Assembly (NCBI GenBank): GCA_019637555.1
Contig: JAHBVK010000051.1
Location: 1 to 42,111 of the forward strand
DNA length: 42,111 bases
Reading direction: 5' to 3'
From: Anaerolineae bacterium
GTDB taxonomy: Bacteria; Chloroflexota; Anaerolineae; Aggregatilineales; UBA2796
A program made the translations under genes and the position numbers. The notes beneath the pieces were generated by a model. It was not told the origin of the DNA and made no database searches. It saw only the letters and a list, made by a program, of their open reading frames with translations. Positions 1 through 7,939 of this stretch are shown here, in pieces. The first letter of the stretch is position 1. Each line of letters starts with the position of its first letter.

Positions 1-2
1 AT

Positions 3-839
3 TGGCCCCTTCAACCGTTACTTGATAACGGTAAAAAGCAAACAATGCGACTAGCCGCCATTAGTGGGCAGGAGAGCTTTATTTTCCCCTCACCGAATGT
101 ACGATTTCTCGCGTATCTAGCAGAACGTCCTGCTGGCTGGTGCGGTGGTATGGATGTTTGTGGTCGCCCGTTAGCTATTTATGATCAGGTGGAGGATACT
201 TTTCAATATGTCCCCTATCCGGGCACAAATCCTCCTAACGAATATATTCCGTCGGGCGATTTATGGAATTTTGAACGAGGCTACGACATTAAGTGGAGTG
301 CGGATAGCTCTACGCTTTATGGCTTTACTATTACGTCTGGAAATGCTTCTCTTACCTACCGGATCACTGGGTTCAGCACTTCACCGACTTCTCTGTCCGT
401 TGAGATGCTCAGTGATGGTTTTCAAGTTCAGAATAAGACAGTTTATCCAGTTCGTGTAATAGCAGTTTCTAGTGATGGAAGCCGTTTTCTTACAGGCACG
501 TATGGATTTTGGCTCTATGATTTTGCTGATCTTTCCGAATCGAAACTATTGACTGATCGAGATGATTGGATAATTGGAGCGAGTTTCGATCCCCATGATG
601 ACAACGTAATCTGGTACATCAACAAGTTTGGGCTGTTCTGCAGAGACTTGATCACCGCTGAGGAAGTGTTGATCGATGCTTCTATCAACTCAAATCGAGC
701 TACTGATCGAAGCCCTTGGTTTACCAATGCGATCTTTGCTCCAGATTTGAGCGCCATCGCTCTGTACCAAAATGGTAATGGATTGTCCGACAGAATATTC
801 ATCTATCGCCTGCAATCGCAAGCAACACCTACCCCCTAG
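3..839 (+). CDS. Secreted-type beta-propeller (TolB/WD40-like) protein, 5' end missing
   Basis: The reading frame is open from the first bases of the window with no stop before the first ATG at 45, so the gene almost certainly starts upstream and only its last ~278 codons are present. The protein has repeated beta-blade signatures such as SPNVRFLAYL, WSADSSTLYG and SSDGSRFL, followed by short hydrophobic strands, which resembles TolB/WD40-like propellers. It is similar in style to the complete propeller gene at 17176. The C-terminus ends in a short Thr-Pro tail (QATPTP). The DNA is AT-richer than the core genes of the window. No enzymatic motif is visible. A role as an extracytoplasmic protein is inferred from its relatives here, because the signal peptide is not in view. 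Confidence 0.7.
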   Translation, partial: WPLQPLLDNGKKQTMRLAAISGQESFIFPSPNVRFLAYLAERPAGWCGGMDVCGRPLAIYDQVEDTFQYVPYPGTNPPNEYIPSGDLWNFERGYDIKWSADSSTLYGFTITSGNASLTYRITGFSTSPTSLSVEMLSDGFQVQNKTVYPVRVIAVSSDGSRFLTGTYGFWLYDFADLSESKLLTDRDDWIIGASFDPHDDNVIWYINKFGLFCRDLITAEEVLIDASINSNRATDRSPWFTNAIFAPDLSAIALYQNGNGLSDRIFIYRLQSQATPTP

Positions 840-1140
840 AACTGTGATCTCACTCCTCGCCTGCCTCCGTCGCCACAACATTTGGCTATTTCACGCTGAG
901 GATGTAATCCAATGCCGGAGCCACTGCAAAGTGTGAAAAATATCTCGAACGTCGGCAAATCGTCAGCCCTGCGTCAAGGGAAAGGGATCGCTAGTTACTT
1001 TCTTTAGCACACACGATAGTGATGGTAAAGCGTCAGACGACTATTTGCTTAAATCCCGTTGACGTATAGGGACGCTATTGACTGAGCGACAAGTTGTAGG
1101 GAGGCGCAGAGCTTATATCATGCGCCCCTTGTAATGAGAA
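840..1140. other. Intergenic region with no recognisable gene
   Basis: This stretch lies between the end of the truncated propeller gene and the convergent stop of the glyoxalase-like gene. I see no convincing open frame, no strong hairpin followed by T residues and no repeat shared with the rest of the window. It may contain decayed coding sequence, but I could not match it to any neighbour. Confidence 0.4.
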
Positions 1141-1854
1141 TTAGGCAAGCATTTCGTTAAGCCGTTCAATTTCACTGCTGAGGCTGGCGCGATCTTGAGT
1201 GCTAAGGGAGAGTTCGCGCATTTTTTCGAAATTTGCCCTAGCGCTGGCTGTTTCTTCCAGATCTATCGCTATATCTGCCCGCAGCAGGAGCGCGCGAGCA
1301 ATGAGCAGGGGCGACTCGCCTCCATGACGTTCCAGCGCAACATCCAGAATTTTCGCCGCGCCAGCAATATCAAGCTTGAACTCACGGAAACGTACCGCAC
1401 GCGAAATTGCAAATTCCAAGGGCGTTTGTTCCCCCTTTTGCTCGGAGTCGCGCACGATTTCCTCATCCTCCTCTCCAAATTTGATAAAGGTCACCCAATT
1501 GCCCGAAGGGTCTGTCACCGTGAAGCGTGTTTGTCCCGGTCTGATGCGTGTGATGCGCGGCAAACCTTTGTTGGGAACACGCCCCAATTTTCCCTTCAAG
1601 GCTTTGGAAAAATTCCGGTGTACAAGCTCGACATCCGTTATCATGACCAAACAGCCAATCGGGTTTTCTTCAGGCTTGATCCCCTTTTGTTGGACAAAAT
1701 GCAGACCGTATTCGCCACGACTCATCACCCCGTAACCATAGGGACTTTTCTGATAATAGGTTTTTTTGTAGCCAAGTGCTTCCCAGAAATCGAGCGTTTC
1801 ATCCAGCGAAGCGCAGAACAATACAGGTACAGTCATCCATTCTTTTTGATTCAT
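1141..1854 (-). CDS. VOC/glyoxalase-fold protein with C-terminal helical (TPR-like) extension
   Basis: The first ~125 residues look like a vicinal-oxygen-chelate (glyoxalase/bleomycin resistance) domain: a start rich in VPVLFCASLDETLDFWEALGY, then the typical closing strand FTVTDPSGNWVTFIKFGE. The last ~100 residues are helical with TPR character (AAKILDVALERH, ALLLRADIAIDL, ARANFEKMREL). VOC proteins either bind metal for catalysis or sequester small toxic molecules; which applies here cannot be told. The start is placed at ATG 1854 because GGAGG (complement of 1860-1864) sits five bases before it, whereas the longer frame needs a TTG at 1866 that overlaps this ribosome site. The gene stands alone. 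Confidence 0.75.
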   Translation of the reverse strand: MNQKEWMTVPVLFCASLDETLDFWEALGYKKTYYQKSPYGYGVMSRGEYGLHFVQQKGIKPEENPIGCLVMITDVELVHRNFSKALKGKLGRVPNKGLPRITRIRPGQTRFTVTDPSGNWVTFIKFGEEDEEIVRDSEQKGEQTPLEFAISRAVRFREFKLDIAGAAKILDVALERHGGESPLLIARALLLRADIAIDLEETASARANFEKMRELSLSTQDRASLSSEIERLNEMLA

Positions 1855-1987
1855 GTTTTCCTCCAACCAATGAGTGCAGCACGCTGCCGCCCCTACTTAG
1901 CCTCATTCTAAAAGGTTGGTGTATTGTTGGAGACTTATGTCGTAATTTCGACAGGAAATCCGCTAGGAGCTTTGACGTAGAAAGTCT

Positions 1988-2053
1988 AGGCGTGGAGTCG
2001 ATCTTCCTCCGTTTGCTTGCGCTTCCACGTCAGCAGTACATCCGGCAAATGGC
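1988..2053 (-). pseudogene. Remnant of a histidine-phosphatase gene 3' end (second copy of 5161-5226)
   Basis: These 66 bases align without gaps to 5161-5226, the last codons and 3' flank of the phosphatase gene at 5195. I count 53 of 66 identical positions. Read on the minus strand and extended a few codons past 2053, it gives NCSSHLPDVLLTW against NITRHLPDELLTW in the intact gene, and the intact gene's TAG stop has become AAG. Only about the last 13 codons are recognisable, so this is a decayed fragment. Confidence 0.6.
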
Positions 2054-2153
2054 TTGAACAATTCCAATCTGGGTGCCGCGCTACAAGCAGAACCGTGACT
2101 CCAACATCAAACGGGAGCGCCAAGCATAGTTATACTTTTGCTAGGAGGTTATG

Positions 2154-3197
2154 ATGGCGAGTTTCAGAATTGCACGCTTATTGACTTGCCTTATTCTTAT
2201 CAGCGTATTCATACCTATAGTGAGAGTAGCCGCCAACCATGAAGGCAGTATTCAAGCCAATGTACGCTCACAAATAAGCAACTTCCCTGTGGTAGATATG
2301 GACTGGAATGCCCAAAACCAATTGGCAGTTGGTTATGTGGATGGGTTGGTACAAATTCTTGATATGAATGGCAATGTTTTAGCGTCAAGGGATCTAAGTT
2401 CTGAACAATATGCATCACTGAGGTCACTTGCTTGGAATCCTACACCGAACGCGACTGTCATTGCAGTGAGTTTTCTTATTGACACCTACTCAATAATCAG
2501 GTTATGGAATACTGCCACCAACCAAGTTCAGGAAATAACTCCTAAAGATAAAGTCGGTCAACTTGATTGGAGTCCAGATGGCACAAAGTTGGCAGGCATC
2601 AGCTTCTCAGGGGTGGGATCTGCTGACTACAAGTACATCGGTGTCTGGAATATGCCATCTGGAACACCATACGGAGGAACAGACGAATCCAGCGCGATTA
2701 TCGTGGCACTGGAGTGGCATCCAACAAACAATGACCTGATAGCTTTCGGTGATGAGAACGGTGTTGTGACGGTCTGGAATGTGGAAACCAATAGCACTGT
2801 GGCTGAGTTTCAAGGTCAGGATAATGTGATTTGGGACTTGGCTTGGTCACCTGACGGCTCAGAACTCATGACAACTGGTGGAGATGTTGCAATTTATTTT
2901 TGGGAAACCAATTCCTATACTCGGATACGCAGTTTGGTTGTAGATAGTCCTTTACTCGAAGTGATGTGGAATCCAGCTAATCCAGAGATGATTGCTGTTG
3001 TGGATGGTTCTAGTCTACAAGTGTTGGATACTCACACTGGAGAAGTGCTATTAACTTACAAAAGCAATTCTGATCCCCACATCAACGTCGCTTGGTGTAT
3101 AGATGGCAGTCAATTAGCCGTGAGTGATACATCAGATAGTATTATTCAATTGATCGACCTAAATCCAAATACCACTCCCACTATTGTTTCGCCCTGA
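2154..3197 (+). CDS. Secreted WD40-type beta-propeller protein (paralogue A)
   Basis: An N-terminal signal peptide (basic start, hydrophobic core LLTCLILISVFIPIV, cleavage near VAA) is followed by about seven WD-like blades, for example MDWNAQNQLAVGY, LDWSPDGTKLAGI, LEWHPTNNDLIAF and LAWSPDGSELMTT. The protein should be exported and serve as a binding scaffold; no catalytic motif is seen. Two ATGs lie in tandem at 2151 and 2154; AGGAGG at 2143-2148 gives better spacing to 2154. It is colinear with the propeller gene at 3998, so the two are paralogues with a lipoprotein gene between them. It ends in a Thr/Pro-containing tail (NTTPTIVSP). The DNA is AT-richer than core genes nearby. Confidence 0.8.
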   Translation: MASFRIARLLTCLILISVFIPIVRVAANHEGSIQANVRSQISNFPVVDMDWNAQNQLAVGYVDGLVQILDMNGNVLASRDLSSEQYASLRSLAWNPTPNATVIAVSFLIDTYSIIRLWNTATNQVQEITPKDKVGQLDWSPDGTKLAGISFSGVGSADYKYIGVWNMPSGTPYGGTDESSAIIVALEWHPTNNDLIAFGDENGVVTVWNVETNSTVAEFQGQDNVIWDLAWSPDGSELMTTGGDVAIYFWETNSYTRIRSLVVDSPLLEVMWNPANPEMIAVVDGSSLQVLDTHTGEVLLTYKSNSDPHINVAWCIDGSQLAVSDTSDSIIQLIDLNPNTTPTIVSP

Positions 3198-3240
3198 GAG
3201 AACCACTGCTGACTTGGCTAGTGAATGGAGATTACAACCG

Positions 3241-3909
3241 ATGCCCAAACGACGGATCGGCTATGTATTAGCACTTCTCCTCCTTGTACTCTCCGCGTGC
3301 AGCCGCAACGCCGACACCAGCGGCATCATCACCAGCACCAATACGCCTCCATCTCTTATCGTTGTCGGCGTTCCCGGCTTGGCTCTTGTCCTCAATTCTG
3401 TACAAGAACTCACAGCATATGCGGAAATCATCGTGATCGGGACGATTGCACCAACCGGAGCAGATCTGAATATGGCGCGCGATCCGCGAAACACCAGCCA
3501 ACCTGATGATCGCTTCTACACCGCTGGTGGTATTTATCAAGTGACAGTAGAAACTTATCTGAAGGGAACTGGCTTACCAACGCTGCTCTACGTTCAACCG
3601 GAGGCAGCCTTTGATTCGCAAACAACCAAGATGCCGGGCGCACAGGCAAGTGCTAAAGCAGTCTACAACGCCATCATTCCCAAACAGAACAATCGCTATC
3701 TTTTGTTTTTGCATACGCTAGAAGGATTTGAGGGGACACAATATTTCACTGGCGGATTACATCCCTCGCGCTTCGATCTCGCCGATCCGCAGCGCGTTGT
3801 TCCCGAAGATCCGGCGGGACTACTTGAGCTATTTCCGCCGCGCACCCTCGATCAGATGATCGCTGAGATAAACCAAGCGTTAGTAACGCCAACGCCTATA
3901 ACACCATAG
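3241..3909 (+). CDS. Putative lipoprotein of unknown function
   Basis: The start is set at ATG 3241 because it gives a textbook lipoprotein signal (MPKRRIGYVLALLLLVLSAC) with the lipobox LSAC and the modified Cys at residue 20. The longer frame starting at 3184 would bury this signal and overlap the preceding gene. GGAG at 3227-3230 is a possible, slightly distant ribosome site. The mature part (~200 residues) contains short beta-strand patterns and a segment around EIIVIGTIAPTGADL and YQVTVETYLKGTG that suggests a small beta domain, but I recognise no family. The C-terminus is Thr-Pro rich (TPTPITP). It lies 43 bp after one propeller gene and before another, so a joint surface role is plausible. 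Confidence 0.7.
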   Translation: MPKRRIGYVLALLLLVLSACSRNADTSGIITSTNTPPSLIVVGVPGLALVLNSVQELTAYAEIIVIGTIAPTGADLNMARDPRNTSQPDDRFYTAGGIYQVTVETYLKGTGLPTLLYVQPEAAFDSQTTKMPGAQASAKAVYNAIIPKQNNRYLLFLHTLEGFEGTQYFTGGLHPSRFDLADPQRVVPEDPAGLLELFPPRTLDQMIAEINQALVTPTPITP

Positions 3910-3997
3910 CCCGCACATTGAGCAAGCGCTGGTTGTTTTTTCGCAATGAGGGTGTATATAAACGGCATGGATTAAGAAGTGAGTGCTACCGAAGAAG

Positions 3998-5035
3998 ATG
4001 AATAAACAATTTGTCGTATTCGTAATTCTCCTGATTATTATGATGGCTATTCCAATCTCGCCTGCTTTTGCAGCAATACCATTTGATTCGAAGGCTATCC
4101 CACGCCAACACTCTGAGCTTTTGATTCGCGCATTTGACGTTAATGCCAGTGGTGAAATAGTGATTGCTTATACGTCAGGTCTCGTCGAGATTGTAGATAA
4201 TATGGGAATCAGCATCTACTCAAAGGATTTCAGTCTGAGGGGATCAGCGTCGATACGAGGAATCGCATGGGCACCAGCCCCACGAGATTATCTCGTCGCC
4301 GTGAACGTTAATGGCGACTTTCCTGATAGATATGTGGCGATTTGGGATTTGTCTACCGATCAAGTGACCATTGTTGATCAAGCTGGAGTTAGCCTTGCCT
4401 TTGATTGGAACGCCGATGGCACGCTACTCGCCATTATCTATGCAACGGGTATCTCCGAGTTTTTTGATACCGACTTTGTGGCTATTTGGGACGTCGATAA
4501 TGCATCAGTTTTGATGCGCTTTGATGAACAGGCAGAACGGTTTACTGCCATCGCATGGCGAGCTGACTACAACGAAGTTGCTGTCGGAACCGCCAGTGGA
4601 GACGTAATTTTTTGGAATATTGGCAATAAGGTTCAATACGGTTCGTTCGCCGCGCACACAGATCGCGTGCTCGATCTGTCTTGGTCTCCAACAGGCGATA
4701 AGTTAGCGACAGTAGGTGGTGATTTTGTGGTCAAAGCGTGGGATCAAATATCTAATGATATGTTATCCAGCTTGCCATTGGAACGAACGCCGACTCAAGT
4801 GCTCTGGCGTCCCAACTCTACAGCAGTAGCGGTTGTTGAAACACCCTACATCGTAGTTTTCGATGCTCTCTCAAACACGATCATTACTACAATCGATGCA
4901 ACTAGCAGTAGAGCAGCGCATATTTGGGCGGTGTGGCAAGTGGATGGAAATGCCCTACTTTATAGCGCCTACAACACCCCTAATCAGGAAGTTACGATCA
5001 ATATCGCCATTATTCCAACGACTGCCTCTCGCTAA
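3998..5035 (+). CDS. Secreted WD40-type beta-propeller protein (paralogue B)
   Basis: A signal peptide (MNKQFVVFVILLIIMMAIPI, cleavage near AFA-A) precedes WD-like blades such as IAWAPAPRDYLVAV, FDWNADGTLLAII, IAWRADYNEVAVG, LSWSPTGDKLATVGG and VLWRPNSTAVAVV. Blade order and spacing match paralogue A at 2154, so the two probably arose by local duplication and diverged. ATG 3998 is preferred over an in-frame GTG at 3983, because the latter only adds a short charged stretch; no strong ribosome site distinguishes them. An exported scaffold role is inferred; no catalytic residues are seen. Unlike its paralogue it lacks a Thr-Pro tail. Confidence 0.8.
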   Translation: MNKQFVVFVILLIIMMAIPISPAFAAIPFDSKAIPRQHSELLIRAFDVNASGEIVIAYTSGLVEIVDNMGISIYSKDFSLRGSASIRGIAWAPAPRDYLVAVNVNGDFPDRYVAIWDLSTDQVTIVDQAGVSLAFDWNADGTLLAIIYATGISEFFDTDFVAIWDVDNASVLMRFDEQAERFTAIAWRADYNEVAVGTASGDVIFWNIGNKVQYGSFAAHTDRVLDLSWSPTGDKLATVGGDFVVKAWDQISNDMLSSLPLERTPTQVLWRPNSTAVAVVETPYIVVFDALSNTIITTIDATSSRAAHIWAVWQVDGNALLYSAYNTPNQEVTINIAIIPTTASR

Positions 5036-5194
5036 GGTAGTCGGCGGCGAGGCGTACACCAGAAAATCCTTACCAGTCAAACGTGCTTAGAAAACACAAA
5101 CATATTCCAACCACCTGCCAACAAAGTGCCTAAAACCGCCCTGTATTCCCTGCGAACTTCAGGCACGGAGTCGGGCATACTCCGTTTGATCGTG

Positions 5195-5791
5195 CTACCA
5201 CGTCAGCAGTTCATCGGGCAGATGGCGCGTGATGTTCAGCCCGTTGAACTGCCACTTACCATCGGTCCATTGCAAATCGAATAGTCCAGTGTTATTGGTG
5301 TCCACACGCAGATCGTGGCGCTCGGTGATGATCCGGATGATTGTGGACATGGTGCCGCCATGACACACCGCAAGGATCGGCTTGGGGCGATCCAACGCGC
5401 TGAAGATCACCTCTAAGGCACGGCGCACCTGTTCGCGGTAGCCCTCGTAATACGTGGTCGCGTCCGGCGGGATGTAGTGGCTGTCCGGCTGAAACGGATG
5501 GCGGCGGCGTGGCAGCGAAGGCAGCACCGCCTCGCGCATCTCCTCTAGTTCGGGCAGCACTTCCAGTGGCAGCTTGAGGTACTCATTGGCGATCTCCGCC
5601 GTCCTGAAGGCACGCCGCAGCGGACTGTAGTAAACGTAGTCGATGCCGAATTCATCCTGCCGCTTTTCCAGCCACTTGCCCAGCAGATGAGCCTGCTGCT
5701 CACCGGTTGCCGTCAGCGGCGCATCATGCCCGACGTAATTGGGATCGACGTTGGATTCAGATTGTCCGTGCCGTGCCAGAAACAAACGCAT
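5195..5791 (-). CDS. Histidine phosphatase family protein (phosphoglycerate-mutase-like)
   Basis: The 198-residue protein has the branch-1 histidine phosphatase signature: LARHGQSESN with the catalytic RHG at residues 7-9, the phosphate-binding arginine in SPLRRAFRTAE (about 59-60), acidic residues at 82-84 and the second histidine in CHGG (H144). Members hydrolyse phosphomonoesters through a phosphohistidine; the substrate (sugar phosphate, cobalamin precursor, other) cannot be told. It starts 3 bp after the stop of the MFS gene at 5795, so the two are co-transcribed. A decayed copy of its 3' end is at 1988-2053. Confidence 0.88.
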   Translation of the reverse strand: MRLFLARHGQSESNVDPNYVGHDAPLTATGEQQAHLLGKWLEKRQDEFGIDYVYYSPLRRAFRTAEIANEYLKLPLEVLPELEEMREAVLPSLPRRRHPFQPDSHYIPPDATTYYEGYREQVRRALEVIFSALDRPKPILAVCHGGTMSTIIRIITERHDLRVDTNNTGLFDLQWTDGKWQFNGLNITRHLPDELLTW

Positions 5792-5794
5792 TTT

Positions 5795-7012
5795 CTACTC
5801 ACTACTCCCTGCGCTCTGAATGATCGCTGTGTGTCGAATTTCGGGGACAAAGCGCCACAGTATTATCGTCGCAAGCGTCAGCAGCGTAAAGGCTGTGATT
5901 CCGCTGACAAGGTAGCCGCCAGATCGCAAGATCGCGCCGCCGAGCAGCGTAGCAATCGCCCGACTGCCCGCCAGCGCCGCGATCAAGCTGGTCATCATCG
6001 TACCCCGCGCCGAGGGCAGCACATCCGTCGCCAGCGAGATCACCGCCACGATGCCGCTCTCGAAGCCGACGAACACTCCCACTAGCATAGCAATCGCGCC
6101 CGCCACAGAGTTACCCATCAGCGGCAGCAGTACGCTAAAGATCGCGCAGCCGAACATCGCGATCAGTGTCATATTACGCCGCCCGATGCGATCCGCGAAG
6201 AAGACGACGGCAAATTCACCGATCAGTTCCGCGCCACTGATGAATAACGCGAGGGTACCCAGTTCGCCCACCGCCAGATTGAAGCTGGATTTGAACCACG
6301 CTTCATAGCCGACGCCGATGATCTCGCCCGCCATGCTCAAACCAGCGGTAGCGACCAGCAGCATCAAGGCGCTGCGATTGCTGAACAGTAGGTTCCAGTT
6401 CGGGCGTGGCTTCTCTGCCGATACCACACGCCGCGCCGAGTCATCGGGCATGATCCGCCAGATCAGCACGAAGCCGACTGCACCGCAAGCAGTGATCAGC
6501 GCCAGCAGTAGAGCGACTCGCGGTAGGCTGCTGTTCAAACCGATGATGTAAGCGGCAATCGGCGCGAAGATCACCAGCGATCCCGACCACGCCAGTTCGG
6601 TGACACCCACCGCGAAGCCGCGTCGGTGGATCGGCGTGTATTCGCTGATGTAGGCGGTCATCGCCGGATCGTAGAGCACTTTGCTCGCTTCCGACAGCAC
6701 GATCAGCGCCAGTACCACACCAGCCGCCATACCAACCAGCGACGCAATCGCGCCCGATCCGGCTAGGATGGTGAACACCGCCAATGCGATTAGCATCAGC
6801 CGCTTGCGTCCTGTGTGATCGATGGCGGAGGCGAACAACGGACTTAGTAGTCCGGCTGCCCATTGCAGCGATAGCGATAGCTCCACTGTCTGACGCGGCA
6901 CGCCCAGCGCCGCCGCCAGATCGCTCATGATCGCGTAGGGGATGCGGCGCAAACTGTTCAGCAGCAGTCGGGAGATCGTCGCTGCGGCGAGGATCGGACC
7001 GTAATTTTTCAT
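5795..7012 (-). CDS. MFS transporter
   Basis: The 405-residue protein is almost wholly hydrophobic, with about 12 predicted membrane spans. MFS motif A occurs in both halves: DHTGRKRLML after the second span and FFADRIGRRN in the middle of the protein. Secondary transporters of this family move small solutes or drugs with proton coupling; the substrate cannot be told. The gene is first of a two-gene operon with the histidine phosphatase, separated by 3 bp, which hints at import of a phosphorylatable metabolite or export of a product, but this is weak inference. Confidence 0.88.
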   Translation of the reverse strand: MKNYGPILAAATISRLLLNSLRRIPYAIMSDLAAALGVPRQTVELSLSLQWAAGLLSPLFASAIDHTGRKRLMLIALAVFTILAGSGAIASLVGMAAGVVLALIVLSEASKVLYDPAMTAYISEYTPIHRRGFAVGVTELAWSGSLVIFAPIAAYIIGLNSSLPRVALLLALITACGAVGFVLIWRIMPDDSARRVVSAEKPRPNWNLLFSNRSALMLLVATAGLSMAGEIIGVGYEAWFKSSFNLAVGELGTLALFISGAELIGEFAVVFFADRIGRRNMTLIAMFGCAIFSVLLPLMGNSVAGAIAMLVGVFVGFESGIVAVISLATDVLPSARGTMMTSLIAALAGSRAIATLLGGAILRSGGYLVSGITAFTLLTLATIILWRFVPEIRHTAIIQSAGSSE

Positions 7013-7057
7013 TTTGGTTCCAGTTGGTGATCGCTGAGGGTTAAGGTTGTTAAGTTA

Positions 7058-7525
7058 TCACTCTGATGGAGTCGCCGTCGGGGTCTGCGTTTGCTTGAAG
7101 TTTCCGAGCCACTTCACCCACGATAGCGATTCCGAGACGGCATTATACAACTTTTCATCCGCTGTCCAGAATTCGCAGCCGAGTTGCTCCGCCACAGCCA
7201 GATATTGCGCGTCGTAGGAGGAGGGGCGGTTGAATTGTTCTGCAAGCTGATAAGCGCGTTGCAAGAAGGTATCGTTGATGAAGGTAACGACTCTTAATAA
7301 AGTTGCCTCTTTCAACTTTTCTCGGGCTTCTTCGGTAGTCAAGCGTCTGCGATAAACAGACTTTCGGAGTACGGCGATAAGTTCGTAGCGGAACAACACT
7401 GGCGCAGCAATCTGTAATCCTTACTTTTCCCAATCGCGGATCAGTACACCAGCTTCTTCGCTAAAGGGTTCCTCTAGCATTACTGCCAAATAAATGCCGG
7501 AATCAGCCACGACCCATGAGGTCAT
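7058..7525 (-). pseudogene. PIN-domain (VapC-like) toxin gene interrupted by in-frame TAA
   Basis: Reading from ATG 7525, the frame encodes a PIN-type start (VVADSGIYLAVMLEE, with the first metal-binding Asp), reaches a TAA at 7421-7423 after 34 codons, then continues in the same frame with GLQIAAPVLFRYELIAVLRK and on to SSYDAQYLAVAEQLGCEFWT and the Asp in ADEKLYN. All expected acidic residues of a PIN ribonuclease survive on either side of the stop. A single C-to-T change (CAA to TAA) would explain it. The start overlaps the antitoxin gene by 23 bases. The part after the stop could initiate at GTG 7399, but it would lack the first catalytic Asp. The C-terminus carries an odd Thr-Pro tail (TQTPTATPSE). 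A sequencing error is the main alternative. Confidence 0.75.
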
Positions 7526-7775
7526 CTAGTCGCTCCTCGCGTGCCTCGTTAAGCAAGTCTACACTGTTGAAGTAGTTGTTCTTGTTGTACTTCTCAGATA
7601 ATGCCCTTCGGGTACTTTCAGCTATGTCTACCCAATTGGAAAGCCCCATCGAACCAGATACGATGCCAACACCTTCGTCCTGATTCAGTTGGCGCACAAT
7701 ATCAAGGAGAAGATACTGCTTATCCTCATCCAAATGGCGCACACCATCGACAATTTCATCGAATACTGATGCCAT
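7503..7775 (-). CDS. Putative antitoxin partner of the PIN-domain toxin
   Basis: The 90-residue protein (start MASVFDEIVDGVRHLDEDKQY) is charged and helical, ends in an Arg/Glu-rich segment (LLNEAREERLDDLMGRG) and sits directly upstream of a PIN-domain gene with a 23-base overlap. This is the usual layout of VapB-type antitoxins, which bind and inhibit the nuclease and repress the operon. I do not recognise the DNA-binding fold. ATG 7775 is chosen because GAGGA lies eight bases upstream; a longer frame to 7859 has no ribosome site. Confidence 0.65.
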   Translation of the reverse strand: MASVFDEIVDGVRHLDEDKQYLLLDIVRQLNQDEGVGIVSGSMGLSNWVDIAESTRRALSEKYNKNNYFNSVDLLNEAREERLDDLMGRG

Positions 7776-7882
7776 TGGGCAATCCTCGAAACGACTACGC
7801 TGACACTTGTCGATAAGTTTACTACATCGTCTCTTTGAATGATCAATCGGCAGGAACAACCAAGCTACCTCGCCTCTCGGTT

Positions 7883-7934
7883 CCCCCTCTCCTAATCTGT
7901 ACTCGGATTGGAGAGGGGGTCGGGGGGTGAGGCT
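7883..7934 (-). repeat. CCCCTCTCC palindromic dispersed repeat; likely terminator of the 7940 gene
   Basis: Left arm 7883-7897 (CCCCCTCTCCTAATC) pairs with 7906-7919 with one bulged base. On the minus strand the unit reads CCTCACCCC followed by the CCCCTCTCC hairpin, the same order as at 20638 and 28153. It lies just past the stop of the thioredoxin-domain gene and could end its transcript, though no U-run follows. Confidence 0.6.
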
Positions 7935-7939
7935 AATTC

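Noticed and set aside
1195..1911. Long plus-strand frame opposite the glyoxalase-like gene
   Set aside because: It is antisense to a protein with clear VOC features, has no family resemblance and no ribosome site.
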